DNA of 64,000 nt, from contig NC_135563.1 in NCBI RefSeq assembly GCF_964340395.1, forward strand, positions 13,335,651 to 13,399,650, written 5' to 3'. Under the pieces are notes generated by a model. That model searched no databases and was not told the origin of the DNA. It saw only the letters and a list, made by a program, of their open reading frames with translations. Position numbers and translations under genes: made by a program. The stretch is from Glandiceps talaboti (Eukaryota > Hemichordata > Enteropneusta > Spengelidae). Of this stretch, positions 21,001 through 40,700 are shown in pieces (within the stretch, counting starts at the first letter, position 1; each line of letters opens with the position of its first letter).

Positions 21001-24000
21001 GCACACATATGAAAAATAAAATTAAAAATCTACCTACCCCATCTATTCTAAAATTGAATGTAATCGGAACCACACAATTTTTTTTTAAGGAAACTTTCAC
21101 ACTTTTTTTTTATGAAAAGGATTGGAAATAATGTACTGTTTAGACTGAATGATTCTTCATTGTGTATAACCCTTTCAGTTACCGGTACTTGATACATTGC
21201 TAGCAGGTAACATGAGTGCCAACAATGACATATCTTTCAGTGCAAGTACTGTGAATAGTCTGTAAGGTTGCCGTGACAGGGTGCCCTCACACATCGATCA
21301 ACCCCTCACGGCCATGAGAAAGGAGGCTGGTGAGGGTGGAATGACATGATGTATCTTACAGTCCAAGTACTGTGTAACACTAACCACAAAACTAAATTTA
21401 TCTTCTGGTCATACGAATGCTGGACTTGAAGTTTTGGTTTTTCAATTTTTGCTGTGTTGCAGATTTCAGAGAGAGCGACAAGTATGAAATACAACAATAT
21501 GTACAATATTTTTGCTAAATTTTGTGTATCATATCACTTTATCATTTTTACCTTATCTATTATCTAACCTATCATATCTTGTGTAGACTCTGATGAAAAA
21601 TAAACAGTCCTATTTGCTTTCAAATTTCAGCAAAGTGTAACTGATATTGCAGATGATAGTGATGAAGATGATGATGATGAAATTTTTGGATTTACTACAG
21701 TGATGAATATTTCTGAAAAAAAGGTGAGCAAAACTTCAGATTTCGAGATGTACAAGTTAGTGGTTCAAACAAGGTTGCTGATACAAGTAGGCATAATGAT
21801 AGTGAGTCTATTCTATTCAATACTTAATCTGACTGCCTAGCTTGATTATGAATATTTATCGTGGTTGATGAGACATGTCAATGGTGTGATAGGGGGTCTA
21901 GGTTGATTTCTGAACCTGACCAAACTAAAGCTGACTCCCTAGCTTTATTTTGAATAGTAATCATGGTAGATGATACACATGAAAGGTATGATAGGGGGTC
22001 TTGGCTTTCTTCTGAACCATACCTTACTAAACCTGATTCCCTCGTATGATTTTGAGTAGACACATATTTGTGTCATTAATGTGCTGGCCATTGTATATAA
22101 CGGCAAATAGGGAGGAGTATTTTTACAGTAGGAAGGAAACTGAGACAGCTGAGAAGACACAATGACCTTTATCAAATTTCAAGTATAAAGACTAAAGTAT
22201 TATTTTAATGTACACAGGACAAAGGTTGCATACAACAGGTGACATCACTTCTATTGGAAAAATGTGGTAAATGTTGTCCAGAGTCTGAAGTTGATAAATT
22301 CCAGAAGATATTGTCTGACGAAAGCCGATGTCTTGGACTACTCCTGAATGAAAGATTTGTCAATGTACCACCACAAATAGCCCTACCACAGTATCAAAGT
22401 TTAGAGTAGGTTTTACTTTTTTGTCGTCTTTTTTTTTGACTTAATGCTCAAAAGAAATAGTTTGTTGAAATCACTGATTGCTGCCCAATTGAAGCTAACT
22501 AGTCTAATCCAAGGAACCACATCTAAATCTAGTTTAAACCAGTTCTTTCCAGATTCAAACTGGTTGGATCCAATGGAAACCAGTTTAATCCTGTTATCAC
22601 AGGAATGCTGTCTGTACCTTTGGTGTTTTACTCATGAGATGTGTCTGTACTGCTGAAAATCTTTCTAATAGAAACTCAGATGTATGTGTAATTTAATCCT
22701 GGTAAAAAAGATAGCCATGCATGGTTAAATAGATAAATTGTGTAATGCCAATTAGTTGCAAAGTTCGAAAAGCTCACAAAATTATTTCCAATATCGATGG
22801 AGCAGAAAATTGAATGGTTGTTTTCCATGTGGCTTTTAGCATTCAAAAATTACAAGAAAGTTGAACAAAACGTCTCCATGAAAAAAACACTTTATTCCAA
22901 AACTGAAGTATGTCTGTGATATTTTATTTGTGTGTCCCCTAGACACTATGACATTTAGCTCATTTTATCCTGCTATGTAACCAGCTATATACGTGAGCAG
23001 TTCATGTATTCTTACTCAATTTTACAAAGTTTTCATTTCACATTTTTTCTTTTCAGGAAAGATATCAATAAAGCAGTTCGAAAAGGTATGAAATATGAAT
23101 TTGATTATTTTGTGCGTATTTGTAAAACTTACAAAGAAGCAGATGATGGACAGGGTGAAAGTTCAAGTCAAAAGAAGAAAAAGAACAAATCTACAAGTGG
23201 AACAAAAAATATTGGTGATTTGCAGTTCATAAATGCTGAAGATGAATACTTGCACCAGGTAAGTAATGAAAGTTATTGTTTACATTTTTTCACCTCTTTT
23301 TTGAAAACTGTTCAATCCTAGACAAACTATTGATTTGCCTGTCAATGGAAAATGTTTTCATAAAATTACCAAAGCTGACATGTCACTGAACTGTGGCTAC
23401 ACAAACTGATGTCATGGCATTGTGACTACATAAACTGATGATGTCATTTCATTGTGATTACACAAACTGATGATGTCATTGTATTGGGACTATGCAAACT
23501 GATGTCAGTATGACTAAGTTTAGTGATTTCAATGTTCTGCAATCACATTAACTGATGATGTCATTGCATTGTGACTACACAAACTGATGATGTTGCATTG
23601 TGATTACTCAAACTGATGTCCATGTGACTATAAGTATAGTGATTTCGTTGTCCTACAAGCAAGCACATTAACTGATGATGTCATTGCACAGTGACTTCAC
23701 AGTTTAATGATGTCATTGTGCTGGGACTACACAAAGTGGTGATGTTGTTGTACTGTGAGTCATTTTAATTTCATTTCTTACTGACTGCACTATTAGGTGA
23801 TTTGTTTGCTTTGCCCTTTAAGGGATGAAAATCTCTTCATTATAGCAATCAATACAAGGTCCACATAGATCATTACTGCTTGTTAGTCACGCCTAGTAGT
23901 GAGGTGCTTCATATCATCCATCTAGAGGTAAAAAATAAAAATATGAAATGATGTCAAAGTGGGTAAAATATGATATAGTGATATTATTTTGTTGTTGTGA

Positions 24001-24181
24001 CCATTTACAGGAAGCAGTTGTTGCATTCAACTACCCAGTAACAGATGACAGTGACTCAGTATTGGCTGGAAGATGGTCCTTTGATGACATTGCAATGAAA
24101 ACATACAGAACAGTTCTGATCGTACCAATGAGTAAATTCAGCGTTGCTCTCACACAAATGCAGGAAGAATTATCAGTGTAA
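18058..24181 (+). CDS. BCCIP: BRCA2 and CDKN1A-interacting protein homologue
   Basis: BCP1-family nuclear protein linked in other species to BRCA2 and p21 function, genome stability and export or folding of ribosomal protein uL14. Exons are 18058-18216, 19631-19705, 20207-20287, 21631-21723, 22218-22405, 23057-23258 and 24011-24181, all with GT-AG junctions. They join to 322 residues, against 314 in human from memory. The N-terminus is short and basic, then acidic as in the family. Matching blocks are FDGIKRLLQQLFLKA (across exons 2-3), ELTDLIISQNYVGS, an Asp/Glu run then EIFGFTTVMN, GLLLNERFVNVPPQIALP, FINAEDEY and GRWSFDDIAM near the end. A Lys/Ser-rich insert (SSSQKKKKNKSTSG) sits where the human protein has a similar Lys-rich stretch. 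The gene is divergent from UROS and convergent with DHX15. Intron 1 contains a possible alternative first exon at 18511-18864. Confidence 0.96.
18511..18864 (+). CDS. Putative zinc-binding (ZAD-like) exon in BCCIP intron 1; alternative first exon or nested gene
   Basis: An ATG at 18511 opens 118 codons that end at a good donor (AAG|GTAGGT at 18864/18865). It has C8-x2-C11 (CLHCGGRF), a Leu/His middle, then LP and FICTSC (C60-x2-C63) and further His/Cys residues (H75, C77). That two-pair cysteine spacing resembles ZAD-type N-terminal zinc-binding domains of zinc-finger proteins. The rest is Lys/Arg-rich. The upstream bases carry several CpGs (gatcccgcgacag), as a promoter might. The frame at the donor is phase 0, the phase needed to splice to BCCIP exon 2 at 19631, so a BCCIP isoform with a different N-terminus is formally possible. 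I found no other downstream exon for it nearby. It could also be an exonised or retro-inserted fragment of another gene. I do not recognise the protein. Confidence 0.45.
19125..19240. repeat. Dispersed repeat, pair with 13617-13735
   Basis: Contains tcaaatgaaatttcatctgt and ccaatgtattacattaaact. It is preceded by a (gtgtct)n tract at about 19040-19095. It lies in BCCIP intron 1. Confidence 0.5.
20325..20400. repeat. Imperfect hairpin in BCCIP intron 3
   Basis: The sequence ctcggttacccagattctcg pairs with the downstream cgatagtctgggtaaccaag, and aatctgat is present on both sides (near 20302-20310 and 20400-20407). Probably a small foldback element; no coding role. Confidence 0.5.
20750..21090 (-). 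mobile_element. MITE A copy in BCCIP intron 3, inverted
   Basis: Reverse-orientation relative of 62860-63243. Blocks include gttgtttggttccggttacc on the left and ggaaccacacaattttttt on the right. The 131-residue minus-strand reading frame across it is an artefact of the element. Confidence 0.75.
21257..21364. mobile_element. Small MITE, agtctgtaag ends
   Basis: Starts agtctgtaaggttgccgtga and ends with inverted gatgtatcttacagt. The interior contains gccctcacacatcgatc, shared with 25619-25713. Located in BCCIP intron 3. Confidence 0.65.
23380..23760. repeat. Intronic minisatellite in BCCIP, ~45-bp unit
   Basis: Repeated units contain tgatgatgtcattgcattgt and gactacacaaac, with about eight diverged copies. 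It lies in the intron between BCCIP exons 6 and 7. Confidence 0.8.
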
Positions 24182-24522
24182 AAATCAACTCTGTGTTCAG
24201 TAAAACTGACTCTACTGACGAGGCTTCCAGGTTGAATGCAATGTACCCTTGTCTTTTACAGTAACCGTTGATAACGGCCAACACTAGTATTTCTTCATTT
24301 TCACTATCACACTGTTAGGAGTTCCATAGTATGGTAGAAGAAATACCAAACATTTTTCTAAGGATATCTGTCCGTAATGAAAATACACAGGGTTACTCCT
24401 TGTTATCTACTCATGGAGAGAAGAAACAAGAAATTAAAGGAAATCTTGTTGAAATTTTGTTTTTTTTAAATACAACCCTCTCCATCATGAATGCAGTATT
24501 TGTAATGTATGATTTTTTAGTC

Positions 24523-24528
24523 AATAAA
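24523..24528 (+). terminator. BCCIP polyadenylation signal
   Basis: AATAAA lies 342 bases after the BCCIP stop and is followed within 20-30 bases by a gt/t-containing stretch. It is the first canonical hexamer on this strand after the stop that I see. Confidence 0.6.
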
Positions 24529-25618
24529 GTTGGTGTCTACTCTGACAAAACAGTTGAATTTTTGTCATTGTATGATTGCCATATCAACCACTATCAGAAT
24601 GTCTGTACTCATATATGTTAGAACTTTGAATAAGTTATTACAGGTGTCTCAAATCCAGTGTGCACTTCTTTTCTATAAACAGCGCCCTCACACACACCCA
24701 TAGTGCAATGTCAAATTGACCGAGACAAGCTGACACTGCATACTGGAACCCATGGCAACAAACCATGTATTCCACTTGTAAAACTAATGACAAGAATGGT
24801 TTTGATAATGATGGAATACCTATTTTCATAATTATCAAGGGAGATAAATTTCAAATACAGCATAGATCGTGTTTTCATGAACTCTCCACTGGTAAATAAT
24901 CTTGTTGAAATAAAAGTATCTCATTTTTCTGGTACTTTTGCTATTAAACAGTGCATGTTTGAATACAGTTACTTAACAAACTAGTACGCTCATGTTTAAT
25001 GTATTCACAAGCTGTGAAATTGATCATGTGTATCTAGTGACAACTTTTATTTATGGTTGTGTGATAATTAGCAGTGAAAAGCCAGACTGATATTTGGCAT
25101 CCATTTGACATATCTGTGTGTAGTGTCATTTAAGGACGTCAGCAATCATGTCTTTCCACTTCCCCCAGCTTTTTGAGGTCCCCAGCATCTGTTGAACTGG
25201 AATTTGTACGATCGTGTCCACTTGCTGAGACTGCATTTGTCAGCTGGTGTCGTCTTCTGCCTCTGCTGCCTTCAATTTTTTTTCGACACTACAGCCATTT
25301 ATTTGTACAACACGTCAATCATTCCAGATACACAATGTGGTTATGTTGTCTCCCATGTTCCTTTTGAATCATGAGGGTAAAATATATCTTTTGTTTCAAC
25401 TCAATTCATTATCAGCACCTTTACATTTGAGAAACCTTGGAATATGACTGTTTCCTTTGCGTGTATTATATACCAAAAGTAACTTTTTGACTTGTGGTCG
25501 TCGTGTTTCGTCCTAATTTCTTCACCCCAACACTCGTCAGAATAGTGTTGCTTTTACTTCATACATCTGGCCAAATAATTTCAGTCATTTCTGCAAGGCA
25601 TTCCATTACATTTATGCC

Positions 25619-25713
25619 AGTCTGTAAGGTATACCGTGACGGGGCGCCCTCACACATCGATCTACCCCTACCAGGCCAGTGAGGCCAGAACAACATGACG
25701 TATCTTACAATCT
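25619..25713. mobile_element. Small MITE, agtctgtaag ends
   Basis: Starts agtctgtaaggtataccgtg and ends with inverted acatgacgtatcttacaatct. Interior shared with 21257-21364. It lies within or next to the 3' ends of BCCIP and DHX15. Confidence 0.65.
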
Positions 25714-26982
25714 TCATTTATGCGAGAGATGAGACAATTGTGATTTTTACACGCTATTTTTATTAAACCTCACTTGACGGCAGATTAAAATAAGCTTACA
25801 TTTGAACAACATAGAAAAATGTGTTGGACTAACAGACATATTTCACAGTAAAAAAAAAAAGAAGTGTTTCATAAATGTGAAGGCTATGAATTCACGTTAT
25901 AAACTGAGAAGTGAAGACCTTGTCAAGTAGACTGTTTTCTGACCTTTCCAAAAGGATGTATACACAAGTTTAGAACCCTGATTTTGTACTGACAATAACG
26001 TGGCATTTTTATCAAAAAAAAAAACTGTACAACAGTCTTGCTCCTGCAAACTGATATTTACGTAAAAATATGATATGCATATTTTTGAACCAAAAATCAA
26101 GCAAATTAATCGTTGGATTCTGTTGTGTTGTGAACAACCAGAGATATAAGCTTAATCAATTTTTGCGGAAACACAGGCAAATTCTGGATTCTATTGTTTG
26201 ACATTTTGAAAAATTTAGAGGATATTTTATATTCTCGCTTCAGAACGGTTACTCTCAATATTTTTTTAAATTGACACTACACAAATCATAATAATTCAAT
26301 ACATATTAATATAAACAGTAAGCAAGCAATTCTTTCAAGATTTGTCTTTCTAGATAAAGCACAGTAAGCAGTTGGTGAAACACAAATTGATTTTTGTCAT
26401 CCAGCTGGCGCCACCACAGGCAAAATGTACAATTTCTTTTGTTTATATTATATGAAATTTAGAGATTTCCATGTACACAGTGAAACAATAATTAAGACTA
26501 TCTGTAGGAATCTACACCCCAGTGCGAAAGTGTGTATGAACAACTGTGATAGAATTCACAGTTAATACTAAACTGTATCAGACATTGTCTAGGTTTAGAT
26601 CACATTTCTGGCTACAGGTTTGAATTTGCTCCTTGATATACGACAAAAGCACTTTCTTGTACCAAAGTTGTGATGAGCACAACATAAACCAAAGCATCTA
26701 AAAAAACTCACTAAAATGCCATTTCAACATTGTGGCACTACATAGGGAGAGATGACTGACATATCTACTAATACTCATCAAACTTGTACACTTTATGCAA
26801 CTTCAATAGTGAATATTACAAGTCCAGTATCTGGATGCTCTTAGTTTTAACTTGCATAATATTATACTTGTCCAGAAATGGTGAAAATACAGTAAGATGG
26901 GCACATAGTATACGTTAGCCATAATGATTGATATCACACACATCCACTAGCTTGAACTCGGCCCTTTTCTAACTTCATAGTT

Positions 26983-34412
<7,430 letters not shown>

Positions 34413-34736
34413 GATGAACACAATGGCGAAGATACGTCTACTTTACCTCAGACAGAGATTACCTCATTTGCCCAAAGCCTTGCCCCACTTCCGGTTGGGT
34501 GAACTTTTCTGAAATAAAATGTTATGCCGAAAATAACATAAGATTGATTTCTACATTCAATTATCTTGCATAAATTATAGTTTCATCACGAATGACAAAC
34601 TTTTAGCATCTTAGAGTCTCCATGCATTGTTTTCCACCCTTTGGAAAGACTTATGGGAAATTGAAACTCTGTTCGAAAGTCAGGTATAGGGTAATCAAAA
34701 GCGGAAGTACCCGGATGAACACATGAGTCGACGAAG
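34413..34736. promoter_or_regulatory. Shared bidirectional DHX15/DDX56 promoter with ETS sites
   Basis: The two start codons are 324 bases apart on opposite strands. The interval holds cacttccgg (34486-34494), a perfect inverted ccggaagtg ETS/GABP-type site, and gcggaagta (34701-34709) 28 bases before the DDX56 ATG. No TATA box is evident near either start. Transcription starts were not determined. Confidence 0.6.
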
Positions 34737-37700
34737 ATGGCGGAAGCACAAGGTGAAGAAGTAGACTCGCCAGTCAACTTCCATGAAATGGGCCTTGATG
34801 ATCGTTTGTTAAAGGTATGATATCAAAACCGTGATTAACGGCATGAGTTTCCCTACACTGTTAGCAGCTAACTTTCAAAACACTGTATGTATGCTCATGA
34901 TATTGCTAATGAACCACTTGATCTAAGGGCATGCCTGTGATACACTACTATGAAAAAGCATGGTGATAAGTTGAACCTGTATGTAATAACATGGGGGTGA
35001 GAAGGACTTCCTACTTCCATGGTAATAGTAATGATACATTTATCATGCGATTCACGGGGTACAGTGTGGTGGTCCTCACATTGAAAAGATAAAGTATATG
35101 ACTTGATCCTAAAGTAGGTTTATATAATAAATGTGAATAATACTTCATATATTTATTATAACATAAGGTCCTAAGCCTAAGGACCTTTATTTACAACTGT
35201 AAAATCGAGTTATGGTACTTTGATAGTGTGTGTATACATATGTACATGTATATATATGAATATACAATACCAATACATGGCAGTTCTAATGAACATAATT
35301 GTCCTCTAGTATCTAAAAAAAAATGCATGTTATCCCTAGTAGTATAGGCTTTACATGTAATATACCACCATGAATTATCTGATAGAAACAAGTTATTATT
35401 TCTGGCAAAACTTATTGTTTTAATTTTTTCCTTTCTCACATTTATTATGAAATTTACAATGTCTTGAAGGCATCATGTTAAGTCTTTTCCTGTCTACTTG
35501 TATGTCTTCTCTTGACACTGTGTGTAACCCATCATTTTATGCTTTCAGTCTATAGCACATCTAGGCTGGTCTAAACCAACTTTGATTCAAGAACGTGCAA
35601 TACCTCTTGCATTGGAAGGTAAAGATTTACTAGGCAGAGCAAGGACTGGGTCAGGAAAGACTGCTGCATTTGCTATTCCTCTCATACAAAGGATTCTAAC
35701 AAGTAAACAGGTATTATGCATTTTGTTGCTTTGTTTTGAAACACTAAGAGAAGGGGTTGGCGATGGCTGAGCAGTTAGCTCGTACACTTCTTACCTCTGC
35801 AGCCTGGGTTTGAACCCACCAGATGTCAACAGGGTTTGATTAAATTTACCATACTGTAAATAAGAACAGTGTCGTTCAGTTTGAGTACTGTACAATGCAA
35901 GTTTTCCCCGGGTACTCCGGTTTCCTCCTGCACTAACACTGAACCAAAGGAGCCTATAAATGGGACTAGCTCCCATTGGTTGTCTGTGGTAAATGAATAA
36001 ACTACAAAGACAATGTATTACAGCATGGTTTTGTGAGAGCTGTGATATTATTGCCCAAATGAAATAAACTAGGAGACCTATTATTGTCATTGTGATACTA
36101 AGTATCCTACGTAATGAAAGCTGGTTATCCTTCAAAAAGTTTCTCCAAAATTTTCAACATGATTCGTAAATGCCTGAAAAGTCTTTCAAGTCTTACTTCA
36201 AGGAACTCCTGGAAAGTGAAATTTTCCTTTATGACAAAAGGAAGACCAATAGAAAAATAGGATTTAAAATATTACTTGCATTATGAGGTACAACATAGCA
36301 AGGGTTAGACTGTAAGCTGTGTCATGTCACTCTGCCCTCACTGGCCTGAAAGAGGTTGATGATGTGAGAGGGCGCCCTAACATGGTGTACCTTACCAACT
36401 AAGGGTCTGCTGTATTAAATTCACTCTATTATAAATGTTATTACAAATAAAGTATAACACATGATTTTAATCCTAACAGAATGCAAGAGAACAATGTGTG
36501 AGGGCCTTAGTGTTGGCACCTTCCAAGGAATTATCAAATCAAGCCTTCAAGTATATACTAGTAAGTTACATTTATTTCATATATTGTCAGCATAACAGAA
36601 ATTGTTAAAATATCTGCATGTTTTTTATGACTTGGTCAACCAGATTAATTTATAATGTTTTATGTAACTCTTTTCAGAGAGACCAAGATCTACCAAATAG
36701 TTTGTATTTTGGACGGTGTCAATCATCCAAATATAACATTGAAATCTACAAGGAACCACTGTGCCCTCTAATGATAGCCAAATTTTGTTGTTGTGAGTCA
36801 AAATGATAAAAACTGGCATTTCTTGAGTCACCACATAGTAAGGGAAAGGGGACAGGGGGAACACCAAAGTTTGGTGCGTTACTAGAAATTGTGTGTGTGT
36901 CAGTGGCATGTCAATTGGCTTAGAGGGCGCACTGCAAGGAAGGTATGATATTCAAGTATGTGACAATATTACCTGACAGTTTTGGTACTTGACAAGCTTT
37001 CACCACTATTCAGAGTGATTAAGGCTAACATTTATATGTTCATGATTATCATGAGTACAAGTATCTGTATGTTCCATGTTAAAATGATATTTAAAGATAA
37101 GTAATTCTCTTTTACTAGAAGATACATTATTTTGATAACACTATTTTGTATTTGACAGGATCTTACAAGCAGTTGTTCCCGAGATGTCAAATGTGTAGAT
37201 GTATCAGGGCAGGTAGATTTATCAGCACAAAGGTAGGGTCTACATCATGATTTGCTTGGTATATTTAGCACAATGATTATTAGTCTAATACAGGATGTGA
37301 ATATTTAGTATTGCTATGACTTTCAGTTGTTCTGAGAGCTGATATAGTTTATATATTGTTGATATTTGAGACAATTCACCAAGCCATATTCAGGATATTA
37401 GAGTGGCCATGACCAAATCTTAGCCCTTTCTTTGCAAAAGCTGGGGCATATTCTTGCGACCTTTACATGCAAAATGGCTGGAACTTCAGTAACCTGCATA
37501 TATGTATAGCTCATTTACCTGTTCAAATGAATATGTCATTTTTATGTTGCCAATATAAATAAAATCCAAACCCACGGATGGAATTGAAAGCTAGGTTTAA
37601 TTTGAGTAAATTCACTGTACGTGTATCTTTCGTGTTGCGAAGTTATTGTCATATTTATCATAATACTGTCTTATTTCTATCTACAGACCCTTACTAATGG

Positions 37701-40700
37701 AAAAGCCTGATATAGTTGTTGGTACTCCAAGTCGAATTCTTGCTCACATTCAAGCCAAAAACTTGTCAGTAAAAGAATCTTTAGAAATGTTGGTGATTGA
37801 TGAAGCAGATTTGTTATTTTCTTTTGGGTATGAAGATGATATGAAGGCATTAGTTAAAGCATTACCCAAAATTCACCAATCTTTCCTGATGTCAGCTACT
37901 TTAGGTGATGATGTACAGACACTGAAGAAACTTGTTCTCCATAATCCTGTAAGTTTCAATATTTGAAAGATTTACAGTATTTTTTGCATCAAAGTTTTGA
38001 CAAATTTGTACAGTTTTAGTCAGCCTACACCTGGCAAAAAGTCTCACCAGACACCAAAATTTTGACAAGTTTTAGCAGTTTTGGTCAGCCCAGATCTGGT
38101 TAAAATTTTGGCTGGCCAATAACAAGTATGTGTGAGCATCTTTTTTTGTGACCAAATTCATGAAACGATATCTTATCTGCTCAGTGTTTTTACTAAGGTT
38201 GGACCCCGGTAACAGAAAGGGGTAAAAATGGCAGTTTTTCTCCATAGAGTCTATCGTAATTTTGTTGGGAACCCAGGTAAAATGACATGGGTAGATTTTA
38301 CCTACTTGCTGCCCTCAGCAAAAACACTGCTGATGTAACTCACAGTGAAAATAACGTCAGTATCTCTGATAACTGAGTACAGACATGGCTTGAATTTTCA
38401 TCGGTATTTCATAGTTTCAAACTTAAGTGAGCTTTTTTCATTGATTCTGAAGATTCGACCTGATCAAAACAATAAATGTTGGGGATAATCTGAGTGGGAA
38501 GTTGTACATAAACAGCTGATTCACCAAGAAAACTGTGAAAGTTCAGTGTAGCATCCTTGAGAAATGAGATGCGTCTTACAAAATATAGTGTGAGTCATTA
38601 TACTGTCCAGCATACATACCTATCTCTGTGTTCAAATGTACAGTGACTGGTATTTGCTTTCTCTCACAGGTTGTCCTAAAACTGGAAGAATCACAGTTAC
38701 CAGAAAGTGATAGGCTATCACAGTACCATATCAAATGTAAAGAAGAAGATAAATTTTTATTAATTTACACTTTGTTAAAATTGAAACTTGTCAGAGGAAA
38801 AACCATTGTGTTTGTCAACTCAATAGAAAGATGTTACAGGTAGGTTAAAGGTCAAAGGTTACACCCTCCGAACAATACATTACTTTCAACGCAGCTCTTA
38901 CCTGGTTTTATGTTCGATTTTGAAATATGTTTGGAGAAAATACATAACTAAAACATATTTGTTTCATAATAAACTCATTTCTTTACATGCTTTTGACGAG
39001 GGCTGACAGCTGGAGTCACTGAAAATGTAAACAAGTTGTGTTTTATTGGCCTGTATAATATTGACTGACCATAAAGAAAAACCTCAATAAACTGTATATT
39101 CAACATTTTTATTTAGAGTTTCACTATACTTCTGTTGAACTGAATTTGCTGAAAAATATATGAATGTATGGGATTTCCCTGTCACTTCAGTTGTTTTAGG
39201 TTTATATGTGTGACCCGGTAGAAACATAAATAATAAAAAATTGAAATCTCTTCAACTTGAAATATTAGTTTATAGATAGTATATGAGTTGTCTAACTGAC
39301 AGGCATAATCTTTTTTATTATTTTCAGTCTTTATAATGAAATAAATAGTTTTATCAAAATATTTGGAAAATTTCTTACCCTTATAAATATACACTCCACT
39401 TGACCTCAAAAACAAAACCTAATATTTTGACCTATGACATCCAAGTTACAATATCAACCATAACCAGATGAAATTTCTGTTTTTCTTCATCCCACAGACT
39501 TAAGTTATTTCTAGAGCAGTTTTCTATCCCATCCTGTGTACTGAACTCAGAGTTACCAGTGTCGTCAAGGTGTCATATTGTGAATCAATTCAACGAAGGT
39601 TTCTATAACATCATAGTAGCATCAGATGAAAACTCATTTGATGTAGCAGTGGAGAGTAGCAGTGGTGATCAACGGGACAAGAGGAAAGTAAAGAATAAAA
39701 CCAAACAAAAGTAAGCATTAGACCATAGACCTTGTTATTGTGAACATTTTACTATTAAACCTTGTTATTATGTACTTCGTTATTGCGAACATTTTACTGT
39801 TAAACCTTGTTATTATGTACTTTGTTATTGTGAACATTTTACTCTAACCTTGTTATTATGTACTTTGTTATTGTGAACTTTTTACTGTAACTTTGTTATT
39901 ATGTACTTTGTTATTGTGAACATGTTACTGTAACCTTGTTATTATGTACTTTGTTATTGTGAACATTTACTGTTAAACCTCGTTATTATGTACATTGTTA
40001 TTGTGATCATGTTACTGTAACCTTGTTATTATGTACTTTGCTATTGTGAACATTTTACTGTAACCTTATTATGTACTTTGTTATTGTGAACATGTTACTG
40101 TAACCTTGTTATTATGTACTTTGTATTGTGAACATATTACAGTAACCTTGTTATTATGCACTTTGTCATTGTCCATTCTTGTCACACATGTTCACAGTCA
40201 CTGTCACCACTGGTAAATATATATTCCTACCCCACCTATTCTAAAATTGAGCATAATTGGAACCACACAATTTTTTTTGTTAGGCCTTAGCTAAGAGATG
40301 TCATCTTGTAAAATTGTGCTTTCATTGTTTGTTTTTCTCATCAGAGGTAAACGCAAGAAAGATAAAGAATATGGTGTGGCACGTGGTATTGATTTCCAGA
40401 ATGTATCAAATGTTGTGAATTTTGATTTCCCACTAAGTGTTGATGCCTACATCCATAGAGTTGGCAGGTATGTCTTTATCTAAATAATGAAATCATTCTC
40501 TTTATTTCTATCACTAGTCAGACAAACTGTAGGAGTGAACAAACTACAAACAAACGTCAAATAAGTCATGTGACTTCTGCTGTTGTCAACTGTCACCAGA
40601 CAATGAGGGTTGAAACTTAAAAAATTGACTGTTTTTATGGTTGTTCTTGATGAAATTTGTGCCTGAAATATAGTGAATGCAGCCAAATAGGAACAAATTA

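Larger units (their letters stand above)
24182..26982. other. BCCIP/DHX15 tail-to-tail intergenic region and UTRs
   Basis: No coding exon recognised. It holds the BCCIP 3' UTR with its poly(A) signal, a small MITE at 25619-25713 and the probable DHX15 3' UTR. An AATAAA on the minus strand at 25764-25759 is one candidate end for DHX15, about 1.2 kb past its stop. Confidence 0.55.

Noticed and set aside
20705-21100. 131-residue minus-strand reading frame
   Set aside because: It lies within a MITE A copy whose other copies do not keep the frame.
35763-35820. Possible tRNA gene
   Set aside because: A- and B-box-like sequences are present, but no closed acceptor stem was seen and a SINE body follows, so it is called a SINE head.
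39725-40185. CRISPR-like array
   Set aside because: Repeat units are contiguous and diverged without unique spacers, and the host is an animal; it is a minisatellite.
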